Shown here: one piece after another, positions 1 to 7,489 of the stretch
How positions within the stretch are numbered: the stretch's first letter is position 1
How the letters are laid out: each line of letters begins with the position of its first letter
DNA from: an uncultured Archangium sp.
GTDB taxonomy: Bacteria > Myxococcota > Myxococcia > Myxococcales > Myxococcaceae
Reading direction: 5' to 3'
Length of the DNA: 11,552 nt
NCBI GenBank assembly: GCA_946479335.1
Contig: CAMLFP010000163.1
Location: 1-11,552 of the forward strand
Notes under the pieces: model-generated
The model's database searches: none
What the model saw: the letters and a program-made list of their open reading frames with translations, nothing else
What the model was told of the DNA's origin: nothing
Program-made: the position numbers and the translations under genes

Positions 1-1333
1 CGATGCCCTGCCCGGAGACGCCCACCGCCGACAGCGTGCCGTACACCACCAGCTCGCCCTTGGCCGCGCTCTGGGCGCCGCCCATCGAGTCATTCGCCGC
101 GAAGCTCACCGAGGCGCCGGGCTGCAACGTCAGCGTCACCCCGGGCGCCACCAGCAGGTCGCCCAGCGCGTCGTTCGCGCCGCTCAACGACGCGTTCTCC
201 CAGAACTCGCCCTGCAGCCCCACTGTCTGGTCCGACACGTACGCCAGCGCGCCCTGGTCCACTCCCGCCGCTCCCGACTTCCTCGACGGGCTCCGGTGCG
301 TCAGCCGGAAGTTGTTGTTCGCCGCGTCCACGTACAGCGGGTTGAAGCTCCGGTTGCTCGTCGAGTTCAGCGACAGGTCGATGCTGTACGTCGTCGCATT
401 CGACGAGCTCGTATTCGCTCCGCTCGTCACCGGGTTGTACGTGTTCGAGTTGCCCCACACGTTCGACGTCGTCACCGAGAAGCTGCCGTAGCCCGAGTAG
501 TCCCGGTACAGGCCCACGGCCCCGTTGTGGCTGATGATGGACGACGCAATCGTCGTCGAGTGCGTGTCTCCCGAGTACGAGTACTCAGACACGCCGTACG
601 ACGTGTTGTACGCAATCGTGCACTGCGTGCACGTCGTCGTGCCGCTCGCGCCCTGCAGGTACAACCCGTACCGGCCCTTCGCCAACACCACCCGCGTCAG
701 CTGCACCGTGCCGGCCGTCTGGTACAGCCCGTACGACGTGCCGCCGTAGAACGCCGAGTCCGTCGCCGACAGCGTGCCCGCCGTCACCGACATGCCCGTC
801 GCCGCCGTCACCGTCACGTCCGTGAGCGTCGTCGTCAGGGTGCCGCCGGAAGCCGCAGAGTCCTGCTTGAAGCCCACCAGCGAGCCGCTGATGGTGGAGT
901 TCGACACCGTCACCGCCGTCGTCGTGCCCGCCGCACCCTGGCTGGCGTAGATGCCGCCCTGCATCTTGTCGATGGTGACGTAGCCCGCGGTCAGCGTGCC
1001 GCCCGGCTTCACCACGATGCCGCCCCACGCCGACGTGCCGGAGCCCGCGCCGGTGATGGTCACGCCGCCGCCGTTGACGCCCGCGATGTTGAGCGTGCCG
1101 AAGACGATCAGCTCGACCTTGGTCGACAGGTTGCCGCTGCCCTGGGTGTCGCCGGTGGCGGCGGTCACCACCGCGCCGGGTTGAATGTTCAACGTGCCGC
1201 CGACGGGCACGGTCACGTCGCCGGTGACGGTGACGGCGCCAGCCCAGTTGGTGGTGCCGGTGCCGACGTTGCCTTCGACGGCGAAGGCGCTGGCGGACGC
1301 GAGGAGGAGTGCGGCGGAGAGCAGACGGATCAT
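1..1333 (-). CDS. Secreted right-handed beta-helix repeat protein (3' end cut by window edge)
   Basis: The open frame starts at ATG 1333 and runs off the left edge without a stop, giving 444 codons. Residues 1-18 form a signal peptide (charged MIR, Leu/Ala core, AFA cleavage motif before VEG), so the product is exported. The rest is Gly/Thr/Val/Ser-rich short beta-strand repeats, typical of parallel beta-helix surface or secreted proteins. A first module (about 38-360) begins with TLNIQPGAVV and ends with a strand-closing segment (NPLYVDAANNNFRL, about 331-344, then a VDQGAL motif), the usual end of a beta-helix domain in such proteins. A second module starts near 375 and repeats the opening motif (TLTLQPGASV). 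Two cysteines (235, 238) sit close together (CTQC). No catalytic motif is seen, so enzymatic or adhesive function cannot be decided. It lies 73 bases downstream of the BatA-like gene on the same strand. Thr and Val codon choice changes sharply near residue 165. Confidence 0.8.
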   Translation of the reverse strand, partial: MIRLLSAALLLASASAFAVEGNVGTGTTNWAGAVTVTGDVTVPVGGTLNIQPGAVVTAATGDTQGSGNLSTKVELIVFGTLNIAGVNGGGVTITGAGSGTSAWGGIVVKPGGTLTAGYVTIDKMQGGIYASQGAAGTTTAVTVSNSTISGSLVGFKQDSAASGGTLTTTLTDVTVTAATGMSVTAGTLSATDSAFYGGTSYGLYQTAGTVQLTRVVLAKGRYGLYLQGASGTTTCTQCTIAYNTSYGVSEYSYSGDTHSTTIASSIISHNGAVGLYRDYSGYGSFSVTTSNVWGNSNTYNPVTSGANTSSSNATTYSIDLSLNSTSNRSFNPLYVDAANNNFRLTHRSPSRKSGAAGVDQGALAYVSDQTVGLQGEFWENASLSGANDALGDLLVAPGVTLTLQPGASVSFAANDSMGGAQSAAKGELVVYGTLSAVGVSGQGI

Positions 1334-1336
1334 GGC

Positions 1337-1358
1337 GGGCTTCAAACCCCCGAAGCCC
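1337..1358 (-). promoter_or_regulatory. Hairpin abutting the beta-helix gene start
   Basis: A perfect 7-bp inverted repeat (GGGCTTC and GAAGCCC, 8-base loop) ends three bases before the ATG at 1333, where the ribosome binding site should be. No good Shine-Dalgarno sequence is visible outside it. It could mask translation initiation of the beta-helix mRNA, or be a terminator for the upstream BatA-type gene, although no T-run follows it. Both roles are inferred from the sequence only. Confidence 0.35.
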
Positions 1359-1406
1359 CCCTGAAGTGCAGCAAAAACAGCACGGACAAGTCAGCGAAAC
1401 GGCTGA

Positions 1407-3494
1407 CTATTTCCGCAGCAGCGCGCCCTCGAAGAAGAAGGCCACCACCGCGATGGAGAGCAGCCAGGTCCACAACGGGGTCGCGCCGCGCGGGCCGCCC
1501 TGGCCTTCGGTGCGCACGCTGTCTTCGCCCAGCCACTGCTTGAGCGCGTCGAGCTCGTGGCGCGAGAGGTTGCTGGCCGAAGGCTCGATGCCGGCAGCGA
1601 AGGAGAGCTCCGGCAGCGCGGCGCCCTTCGCGTCGATGACGGCGTAGACACCGGGCTCCGGCAGCGGCCCACCCGTCACCGAGTGCGTCTCCGGCTGCGG
1701 CGTCAACGGCACCTCCACGCCCGACGGCGCGCGCGCCAGCACCGGAGCGCGCCCTTCGCCCACGCTCAACGTCACGCTGCCGCCGGCCTGCGCGCGCACG
1801 TCTTCGCGCTCGTCGAGGGTGCCGGTGAGCCACGCGGCCACCCGCTGCATCAGCGGGAGGAAGGAGGTGCGGATGGGGAGGTCGCTCCAGTCGCGGTCGA
1901 CGGTGGAGGCGGCGACGAACACGCGGCCCTTGCCGCGGCGCGCGGCGAGGAAGACGGGGGCGCCATCATCCATCGTGGCCAGCACGTCGGTCTGCACGCC
2001 CTGGCTGTCACCCTCGAAGAGCGCGTACCGGTAGAAGCGCGTCGACAGCAGGCCCTCGCGCGCGCGGCCGGTGAAGGGCGTCAGCACCGGGTGGTTCAAC
2101 GCCACCTGCGTGAGGCGCGCGGCGCGAGACGCGGCGTCGGGCGCGTTGGGCTCCACGGCGGTCTTCACCACGCGCAGCTTGCGCGGCAGCACCTGCCCCA
2201 TCGCGGCGTTCCACGCGTCGGGGTCGACGCGGTCGCCCATGCTGACGAAGAGCCCGCCGCCGGCGTTGACGAACTCCGCCAGCCGCCGCGCGACGTCTTC
2301 GGTGGGCGCCTCGACGTTGAGGAGCCACACCACGTCGAAGTCCTCCAGCTTCTCCTTCCACGCGGCGTCGGCGTCGCGCACCACGGCCTTCACCGGGCTG
2401 CCCGGCGCAGAGAGCGCGGCGTCGGTGAAGAAGGCCTCGTCTTTGTACTTCTGCGGCGAGGGGCTGCCGTCGACCAGCAGCGCGCGGAGCTCCTTCGGCA
2501 CCTCCAGCACCACGCTCTTCACGTCGTCGTCGGGCAGCGCGTCATCTTCGAGGCGCCCGGTGATGGTGGCGATGCCGCCCTTCTCGAACTTCCACGCCAG
2601 CGTCTTCTGCGCGGCGCCGTCGGGCGCGAGGTCGACGAAGCCCTTGGCCACCAGCGCGCCGTCGACCTCCAGCCGGAGCTCCACGTCGTTCGCGGGCTCG
2701 CTGGAGAAGTTGCGCACGGTGAAGGTGAACTGCCACGCGCGCGCGCCCAGATGCGGCGCGGCCTCGGCGCGCACGTCGACCAGCGCGCGGTTCGGCAGGG
2801 GTTTGCGCGCCACATCGCGGAGCGTGACCTCCGGCTTCACCTTCTCGCCCTTCGCGTTGAGGCCGAAGGGCGGCTCGGCCTCGAGGTTGAGCGACGACTG
2901 CGTCAACGCGCTCACCAGCACCAGCCGGCGGCCCGCGAGCGGCGAGTCGTCGAGCGACCGCGCGGCGGTCTCGAGGCAGCGATTCAAGTCGACGGCCTGG
3001 TAGCCCGGCTGCGCGTCGTCGATGGCGGAGAGCAGCTTCAAGCGCTCGAAGCTCAACGGCGCGACGGCCGCGGGAGTGGCGGTGCACACCACCAGCGTCG
3101 CGGGCTCTTCGGCGGAGAGCGCCTTGAGCGCGCTCTTCGCTTCGTCACGCGCGGCGGCGAAGAGCGCCTTGCCATCGGAGAAGCGCAGCGCGAACGAGGT
3201 GTCGAGCACCACGGCGGTGGCGGCCAGCCCGCGTGGCGTCGCCAACGCCTCGGGCGCAGAGAACGACGGGCGCGCGAGGGCCAACGGCACCGCGAGGAAG
3301 ATGAGGGTGCGCAGCACGTAGAGCAGCAACCGCTTCAACTTGAGCCGCGACGCGGTGCGCTTCTGGCTGCGGAGTACGAAGTCCAACGCGGCGAAGGGCA
3401 CCTCGCGCGGGCGGCGGCGATCGAAGAGGTGCACCAGCAGCGGGATGAAGGCCGCCAACGCGCCCAGCAGGAACCACGGCTGCGCGAAGCTCAC
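1407..3494 (-). CDS. BatA-type membrane protein with vWA and glutamine-amidotransferase-like regions
   Basis: 695 aa. The N-terminus (MSFAQPWFLLGALAAFIPLL, then a basic RRRPREVPFAALDFV stretch) is the classic Bat/aerotolerance double-anchor domain, with helices at about 7-23 and 55-77. A vWA-like domain follows (about 92-200), but its metal site reads DTSFA instead of DxSxS, so metal binding is probably lost. Residues about 228-330 look like a CARDB/Ig-like beta domain. Residues about 336-540 resemble the amidotransferase-fold region of this family (LLVDGSPSP, FDVVWLLNV, FVNAGGGLFVSMGD); no catalytic Cys is seen. A last helix (about 672-690) leaves a short basic tail. The start is GTG 3494, overlapping the DUF58 stop as GTGA, which implies translational coupling. 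Such proteins sit in the inner membrane and work with DUF58 and MoxR proteins in envelope or protein-complex maintenance; the exact role here is unknown. Confidence 0.85.
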   Translation of the reverse strand: MSFAQPWFLLGALAAFIPLLVHLFDRRRPREVPFAALDFVLRSQKRTASRLKLKRLLLYVLRTLIFLAVPLALARPSFSAPEALATPRGLAATAVVLDTSFALRFSDGKALFAAARDEAKSALKALSAEEPATLVVCTATPAAVAPLSFERLKLLSAIDDAQPGYQAVDLNRCLETAARSLDDSPLAGRRLVLVSALTQSSLNLEAEPPFGLNAKGEKVKPEVTLRDVARKPLPNRALVDVRAEAAPHLGARAWQFTFTVRNFSSEPANDVELRLEVDGALVAKGFVDLAPDGAAQKTLAWKFEKGGIATITGRLEDDALPDDDVKSVVLEVPKELRALLVDGSPSPQKYKDEAFFTDAALSAPGSPVKAVVRDADAAWKEKLEDFDVVWLLNVEAPTEDVARRLAEFVNAGGGLFVSMGDRVDPDAWNAAMGQVLPRKLRVVKTAVEPNAPDAASRAARLTQVALNHPVLTPFTGRAREGLLSTRFYRYALFEGDSQGVQTDVLATMDDGAPVFLAARRGKGRVFVAASTVDRDWSDLPIRTSFLPLMQRVAAWLTGTLDEREDVRAQAGGSVTLSVGEGRAPVLARAPSGVEVPLTPQPETHSVTGGPLPEPGVYAVIDAKGAALPELSFAAGIEPSASNLSRHELDALKQWLGEDSVRTEGQGGPRGATPLWTWLLSIAVVAFFFEGALLRK

Positions 3495-4369
3495 AGCTTG
3501 CCTCCGCGGCGCCCGAGGAAGCGCAGCAACACCGCGTCGAGCGCCTCGCCGGTGCTGACGCGCTCGTAGTCACAGTCGGCCGCACGGCACGCGTCGCGCG
3601 TGGCGTCGAGGAAGCGGTGGAACTCCTCGAGGTAGCTCTCCTTGATTTCGCGCGGGTTCACCTCGACGCGGCGCGCGTCTTCCATCGAGAGGAACAACGT
3701 CGGGTCGTCGTAGGGGAACGTGAGCTCCGCGGGGTCGACGAGGTGGAACACGGCGACGTCGTGCTTTCTGCTTTTCAGCGCCAGCACGCGCTTCAAGGCC
3801 TGGTCGTTCTCATCGAGGAAATCAGAGAACACGCACACCAGGCTGCGGCGCGGCAGCTTCTCGGCGAGCGTGTCGGCGGCGGCGGCGAGGTCGGTGGCGC
3901 CTCCGGGCGTCGCGGTCTCCAGCGCGTCCAACACGGTCGTCAGGTGCGTGGCGGCCGCGCGCGGAGGCACCTCGGCGAAGCGGCCCGCGGAGATGAGCGC
4001 CACGCCCGCCGCGTCTTGCTGCCGCACGAGGAGATGCGAGAGCGACGCCGCCAACACGCGCGCCGCGTCGAACTTGGTGAGGCCGGTCGTGCCAAAGCCC
4101 ATCGAGCCGCTGGCGTCGACCACCATCACCGCGCGGAGGTTGGTCTCATGCTCGAAGCGTTTGACGTAGTACTTGTCGAACTTGCCGTAGGCCTTCCAGT
4201 CGAGGTGGCGCAGCTCGTCGCCCGGCGCGTACTCCTTGTGCTCGGCGAACTCGACCGACTGCCCTTGATGCGGCGACTTGTGGAGGCCGGAGAGCACGCC
4301 CTCGACGACAGCGCGCGCGCGCAGCTTGAGGCCGGAGATGCGGGAGAGCGTGGACGGGTCGAGCAGCAC
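3491..4369 (-). CDS. DUF58 domain protein with intact vWA metal site
   Basis: 292 aa from GTG 4369. The open frame extends upstream to 4792, but that part is Arg-rich, lies antisense-like in another frame of the FKBP gene and has no family similarity. GTG 4369 gives MLLDPSTLSRISGL, the normal N-terminus of this family. Signature DUF58 segments follow: LKLRARAVVEGVLSGLH (14-30), SVEFAEHKEYAPGDELRHLD (38-57, the core motif) and the vWA domain with an intact DASGS metal site (85-89), plus GGATDL (156-161) carrying the conserved Thr. No membrane helix is seen, so it is predicted cytoplasmic. The family partners with MoxR-type AAA+ ATPases and Bat proteins. The gene begins 26 bases after the FKBP stop and its TGA overlaps the BatA GTG start. 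No convincing ribosome binding site precedes the GTG, so translation may depend on coupling to the upstream gene. Confidence 0.88.
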   Translation of the reverse strand: MLLDPSTLSRISGLKLRARAVVEGVLSGLHKSPHQGQSVEFAEHKEYAPGDELRHLDWKAYGKFDKYYVKRFEHETNLRAVMVVDASGSMGFGTTGLTKFDAARVLAASLSHLLVRQQDAAGVALISAGRFAEVPPRAAATHLTTVLDALETATPGGATDLAAAADTLAEKLPRRSLVCVFSDFLDENDQALKRVLALKSRKHDVAVFHLVDPAELTFPYDDPTLFLSMEDARRVEVNPREIKESYLEEFHRFLDATRDACRAADCDYERVSTGEALDAVLLRFLGRRGGKL

Positions 4370-4395
4370 GACGCGGAGGTGTCTAGCGCAACGGG

Positions 4396-4833
4396 TCAGG
4401 GCGTGCTGCGCATCGTCACGTCGAAGACCAGGTTCGCGTTCGGCGGAATCGGCCCCACGCCGCTCGCGCCGTACGCCAACTCGGAGGGGATGATCAGCTT
4501 CCGCACGCCCCCGACCTTCATGCCGGGCACGCCCTGGTCCCACCCGGTGATGACCTCGCCCGCGCCCAGGGTGAACTGAAAGCCCTCGGCCTGGTTCGAA
4601 TCGAACTGCGTGCCGTCGGCGAGCCAGCCCGTGTAGCGCATCGTCACCTTCTGGCCGGTGACCGCCTCCGCGCCGGTGCCCACGCTGAGGTCTTGAAAGT
4701 AGAGCCCGGAGTCGAGCTTCGTCGACGCCGCGAGGTCGACCTTCAGGCTCGCCGCGAACTTCGTCTCTTCGACGCTGCGCGCAGGCGAACAACCGAACAA
4801 CGTGACGAGCGAGAGGAGCGCGAGACGAGCCAT
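4396..4833 (-). CDS. FKBP-type peptidyl-prolyl cis-trans isomerase, lipoprotein
   Basis: 145 aa. The start MARLALLSLVTLFGC carries a lipoprotein signal with lipobox LFGC (Cys15), so the mature protein should be lipid-anchored on the periplasmic side. A linker (16-40) leads to one FKBP domain (about 41-145). The pocket residues of FKBP12 are all recognisable: Tyr67 (RYTGWLADG), Phe77-Asp78 (QFDSN), Phe87, Val94-Ile95 (GEVITGW), Trp98, Tyr121 (ELAYGASG), Ile129 (PIPPNANL) and Phe137 (LVFDV). It should therefore be an active isomerase that speeds folding of proline-containing envelope proteins. It is the first gene of the minus-strand run before DUF58 and BatA, and diverges from the cyclase gene. 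FKBP is not the usual leader of a DUF58-BatA pair; MoxR normally is. Confidence 0.93.
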   Translation of the reverse strand: MARLALLSLVTLFGCSPARSVEETKFAASLKVDLAASTKLDSGLYFQDLSVGTGAEAVTGQKVTMRYTGWLADGTQFDSNQAEGFQFTLGAGEVITGWDQGVPGMKVGGVRKLIIPSELAYGASGVGPIPPNANLVFDVTMRSTP

Positions 4834-4943
4834 GGCGCGCTCTCTGTCAGGGAATCACCGACAGCGAAAGCCACACCTCAGCGCGCGCTTTCAGCCCACA
4901 ATGCCGCTCGCACCCGCCGTCTGGCAGCAAGAGGGGACCGACC
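4834..4943. promoter_or_regulatory. Divergent promoter region (FKBP operon / cyclase operon)
   Basis: This 110-base gap separates two genes that start in opposite directions, so it must hold promoters for both. No confident -35/-10 pair can be seen. CACAAT near 4897 is a weak -10 candidate for the cyclase. A short dyad (CTGTC 4844-4848, GACAG 4860-4864, 11-base loop) lies in the FKBP leader and could be an operator, but it is too short to claim. Confidence 0.5.
4931..4936 (+). promoter_or_regulatory. Ribosome binding site of the cyclase gene
   Basis: GAGGGG lies seven bases before ATG 4944. It supports this start over later in-frame codons and is one of the few clear Shine-Dalgarno-like sites in the window. 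Confidence 0.55.
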
Positions 4944-6200
4944 ATGGCGAGCAGCGAACGCTCCGTGACCTTCGCGCAGGTTCGCGCCGAGCAGGCGTAC
5001 GCGGAGCAGCAGGTGCGCGCGCAGAGCGCCCTCATCGGCGAGCGCGCGGTGGCCATCACACGGCTGGTGATGATGTTCCTCATCGGCGCGTGCACCGGCA
5101 TCGTCGACCAACTCACCGGCCACCCGACGGCGACCACCGGGCTGCGCACCGTCGTCGTCGGCCTCTACCTCTGCTTCTGCGTCATCACCGTCGTCATCAC
5201 CCACCGCGTGAAGAAGGCGAACCCCACGCTCGCGGTGTGGCTGGTCGGCTCGTACATCTTCATCGACGCCGCGTTCTTCCTCTTCAACGGCTGGCAAGAC
5301 CATCAGCTCGGGCAACAGCCGCGCCCGGAGGTGCCCGCGGCCGTCTTCGCGATGCTCATCTGCTTCTCCGTCGCGCGCGCGCGGTTGATGCACGTGGTGC
5401 TGTCGACGGCGGTGTCCATCATCTGCGTGGTGGTGGTGTCACTCGTCGAGGGCTGGTTCCACCCGGTGTGGACCACCTTCGTGTGCAGCTGCCTCTTCGC
5501 GCTGGGGTTGCTCATCGGGTTCACCAACCGGCGGCTGGGCGCGATGTTCAGCGACATCCGCCGGCGCGAGAACCTCTCGCGCTTCCTCCCGCGCCAGGTG
5601 GTGGAGCGGGTGCTGGCGTCAGGCGGTCAGGCGCTCGAGCCGGTGCAGCGCGAGGTGACGATTCTGTTCAGCGACATCCGCAACTTCACGTCGATGAGCG
5701 AGACGCTGGCGCCGCGCGAGGTGCTGGAGTTCCTCGACGAGTACTTCGGGCACATGGGGCAGATCGTGCGCGGGCACGAGGGCATGTTGAACAAGTTCCT
5801 CGGAGACGGGCTGCTGGCGGTGTGGGGCGTGCCGGATCATCAGACCGACCACGCGGAGCGCGCGGTGCGAGCCGCGTTGGACATGCGCAAGAAGCTCGTC
5901 GAGTTCAACGCGCACCGCGTGCGCGAGGGGCGCCCGGAGATCCGCATCGGCATCGGCGTGCACACCGGCGTGGTCGCCGCGGGCATGCTCGGCGGGTCGG
6001 ATCAACGCGAGTACACCGTCATCGGTGACGCGGTGAACCTCGCGTCGCGCATCGAGGGCCTCACCAAGAACGCGGGCACCGACCTGTTGATCAGCGAGCC
6101 GTCGTACAAGCAGCTCTCCGCGAAGTTCCAGGGCACGCGCGTCGGAGAAGAGAAGGTGAAGGGCCGCGAGGCGCCGGTGGTGCTGTTCTCGGTGGCATGA
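4944..6200 (+). CDS. Membrane-bound class III adenylate cyclase
   Basis: 418 aa. After a cytoplasmic N-terminus (1-37) come about six membrane helices (roughly 38-54, 68-86, 96-115, 130-143, 148-168, 176-194), then a linker (FLPRQVVERVL, 214-224) and a C-terminal cyclase domain (about 236-418). Catalytic residues are all present: metal-binding Asp244 (LFSDIRNFTSM) and Asp288 (KFLGDGLLAVWG), adenine-selecting Lys284 and Thr358 (YTVIGDAVNLASR), and transition-state Asn365 and Arg369. The Lys/Thr pair is that of class IIIb enzymes, so ATP to cAMP is the expected reaction; this subclass is often bicarbonate-responsive (family knowledge). The membrane part is probably a sensor but matches no sensor domain I can name. 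The next gene on the same strand begins 12 to 18 bases after the stop, which suggests one operon. Confidence 0.92.
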   Translation: MASSERSVTFAQVRAEQAYAEQQVRAQSALIGERAVAITRLVMMFLIGACTGIVDQLTGHPTATTGLRTVVVGLYLCFCVITVVITHRVKKANPTLAVWLVGSYIFIDAAFFLFNGWQDHQLGQQPRPEVPAAVFAMLICFSVARARLMHVVLSTAVSIICVVVVSLVEGWFHPVWTTFVCSCLFALGLLIGFTNRRLGAMFSDIRRRENLSRFLPRQVVERVLASGGQALEPVQREVTILFSDIRNFTSMSETLAPREVLEFLDEYFGHMGQIVRGHEGMLNKFLGDGLLAVWGVPDHQTDHAERAVRAALDMRKKLVEFNAHRVREGRPEIRIGIGVHTGVVAAGMLGGSDQREYTVIGDAVNLASRIEGLTKNAGTDLLISEPSYKQLSAKFQGTRVGEEKVKGREAPVVLFSVA

Positions 6201-6212
6201 ACCACACGGGGG

Positions 6213-7466
6213 GTGATGGTGAAGACTTCAGGCGACACATCGAGCGCACGGTGGCCCTGGCTCGTCGGCGCGAGCGCGCTGCTCCTGGGGGTCGCGTGGT
6301 GCGCCTGGGAGGGCGAGCCGCCAGCCGTCGCGCCCGAACCCATCGCGGAGCCACCGCCGGTCGCGCCGGAGCCGCCGCCTCCGCCGCCCATCGCGCTCCC
6401 GCCGGAGCCGGCGGACGCCTCGACGGAGCTCGCGGTGCCACCCGCGGACGCAGGCCTCGTCTTCCGCGAGCCGAACCTCGAGGACTACATGAACCGGTGG
6501 CGCGCGGCGCTCGCCCCGCTCTTCGAAGAGAAGGCCGTGCGGTTCACCAGGCCGCGGCTGATCCCCGCGACGCCGCGGCCCGACGCCGAAGCGGCCGACG
6601 CGGGCGTCTGCGAACGACAGGAGCAGCGCCTCTCGCTGGTGATGAACCAGCGCTTCGACGTCGTCGTGGTCGTCGACACCTCGGGCTCGATGAATTCGTC
6701 GTTGGAGATGATCGCGCGCTGGCTCGCGGAGCTCGAGCTGCGCATCAGGGAACAGCACAGCGACACGCAACTGCTCGTGCTGGCTGATCAACGCCGCCTG
6801 AATCGAAAGCGCGCCGACGGTGGAGTCAACGTGCTGGTCGACTCCAACGACGCGCTCGAGGTGCTACTGACGCGCCAGTGGGTGCCGTTGCTGCGCCCCG
6901 CGGCCGAGCTGCGGCTCGTGGTCATCACCGATGACGAGGCCGACCCGTATGGCCCCGGGCCGGAGCGCTTCCTCTCCGAGCTGACGGGCCGCCTCGAGGG
7001 GCGCCCGTTCTCCTTCCACGTGATGGGCGGGTTCGACACGCCGCCCGAGGTGGTGCTGCCGCCCAGCGCGCCGGTGGCGTCGACCCTCTGCTACTCCGGC
7101 CACGAGCTCGGCCTCGCCGCGGGCGTCACGTACCAGGCCCTCGCACGACAGACGCACGGGCTGCGCGCGTCGCTGTGCCACCCGGGCTCTCGCGCGGCGC
7201 TCAGCGCGGCGCTGCTCGCCGTGCCTTCAAGCCAGAGCTGCGCGTGGGCGCTCGACCTCGCGCGCCATCGGGTCGACGAGGTGAACGCCATCGGCCCCGA
7301 CGTCGCACGCAATCGGCTCACCTGGGAGCACGCGGCGGGCCTCTGCCGCGGCATGCGCTGGAGCTACCTCGTCGAAGGACCCGTCGTGTCGCTGTGCCCG
7401 GAGACCTGCACGGCGCTGCGGCAAGAAGGCTACGACGCCATCGACGTGACGCTCGAGTGCCGGTGA
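6213..7466 (+). CDS. Membrane-anchored periplasmic vWA protein
   Basis: 417 aa if read from GTG 6213. Three tandem start codons (GTG 6213, ATG 6216, GTG 6219) follow a run of six G (6208-6213), which gives best spacing to GTG 6219, so the true start may be 3 to 6 bases later. One N-terminal helix (about 14-32) is followed by a Pro-rich linker (about 36-66, PEPPPPPP), then a vWA domain opening at about 147 with an intact metal site DTSGS (155-159) and a later VVITDDEAD strand (236-244). Eight cysteines (133, 293, 322, 343, 378, 395, 399, 416) lie beyond the anchor, which fits an oxidised periplasmic fold with disulfides. Cys30 near the helix end is not in a good lipobox (AWC). Partner and substrate are unknown. 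The gene lies just behind the cyclase gene and converges with the next block. Confidence 0.8.
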   Translation: MMVKTSGDTSSARWPWLVGASALLLGVAWCAWEGEPPAVAPEPIAEPPPVAPEPPPPPPIALPPEPADASTELAVPPADAGLVFREPNLEDYMNRWRAALAPLFEEKAVRFTRPRLIPATPRPDAEAADAGVCERQEQRLSLVMNQRFDVVVVVDTSGSMNSSLEMIARWLAELELRIREQHSDTQLLVLADQRRLNRKRADGGVNVLVDSNDALEVLLTRQWVPLLRPAAELRLVVITDDEADPYGPGPERFLSELTGRLEGRPFSFHVMGGFDTPPEVVLPPSAPVASTLCYSGHELGLAAGVTYQALARQTHGLRASLCHPGSRAALSAALLAVPSSQSCAWALDLARHRVDEVNAIGPDVARNRLTWEHAAGLCRGMRWSYLVEGPVVSLCPETCTALRQEGYDAIDVTLECR

Positions 7467-7485
7467 CGCGAGGCCGCGCGGTCAC
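7463..7485. terminator. Possible bidirectional terminator hairpin between convergent genes
   Basis: GTGAC-GCG (7463-7470) pairs with CGC-G-GTCAC (7477-7485) with one bulged G and a six-base loop. It spans the vWA gene's stop codon and the 23-base gap to the stop of the small minus-strand gene. There is no T-run, so a terminator role is only suggested by its position. Confidence 0.3.
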
Positions 7486-7489
7486 GGCC

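Noticed and set aside
1557..3569. 670-codon open frame on the plus strand, antisense to the BatA-type gene
   Set aside because: Composition is Arg/His/Gln/Gly-rich without hydrophobic cores or motifs, the usual antisense shadow in high-GC DNA; the minus frame has clear family domains.
4370..4792. N-terminal extension of the DUF58 frame
   Set aside because: It overlaps the FKBP gene in another frame and is Arg/Gly-rich; the family N-terminus begins at GTG 4369.
4844..4864. CTGTC/GACAG dyad as an operator
   Set aside because: The 5-bp stem with an 11-base loop is expected by chance at this GC content; no second copy supports it.
6197..6787. 196-codon plus-strand frame starting with an ATGA overlap at the cyclase stop
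   Set aside because: The overlap looks attractive, but the product is Arg/Ala-rich shadow and the overlapping frame from 6213 has a membrane anchor and a vWA metal site.
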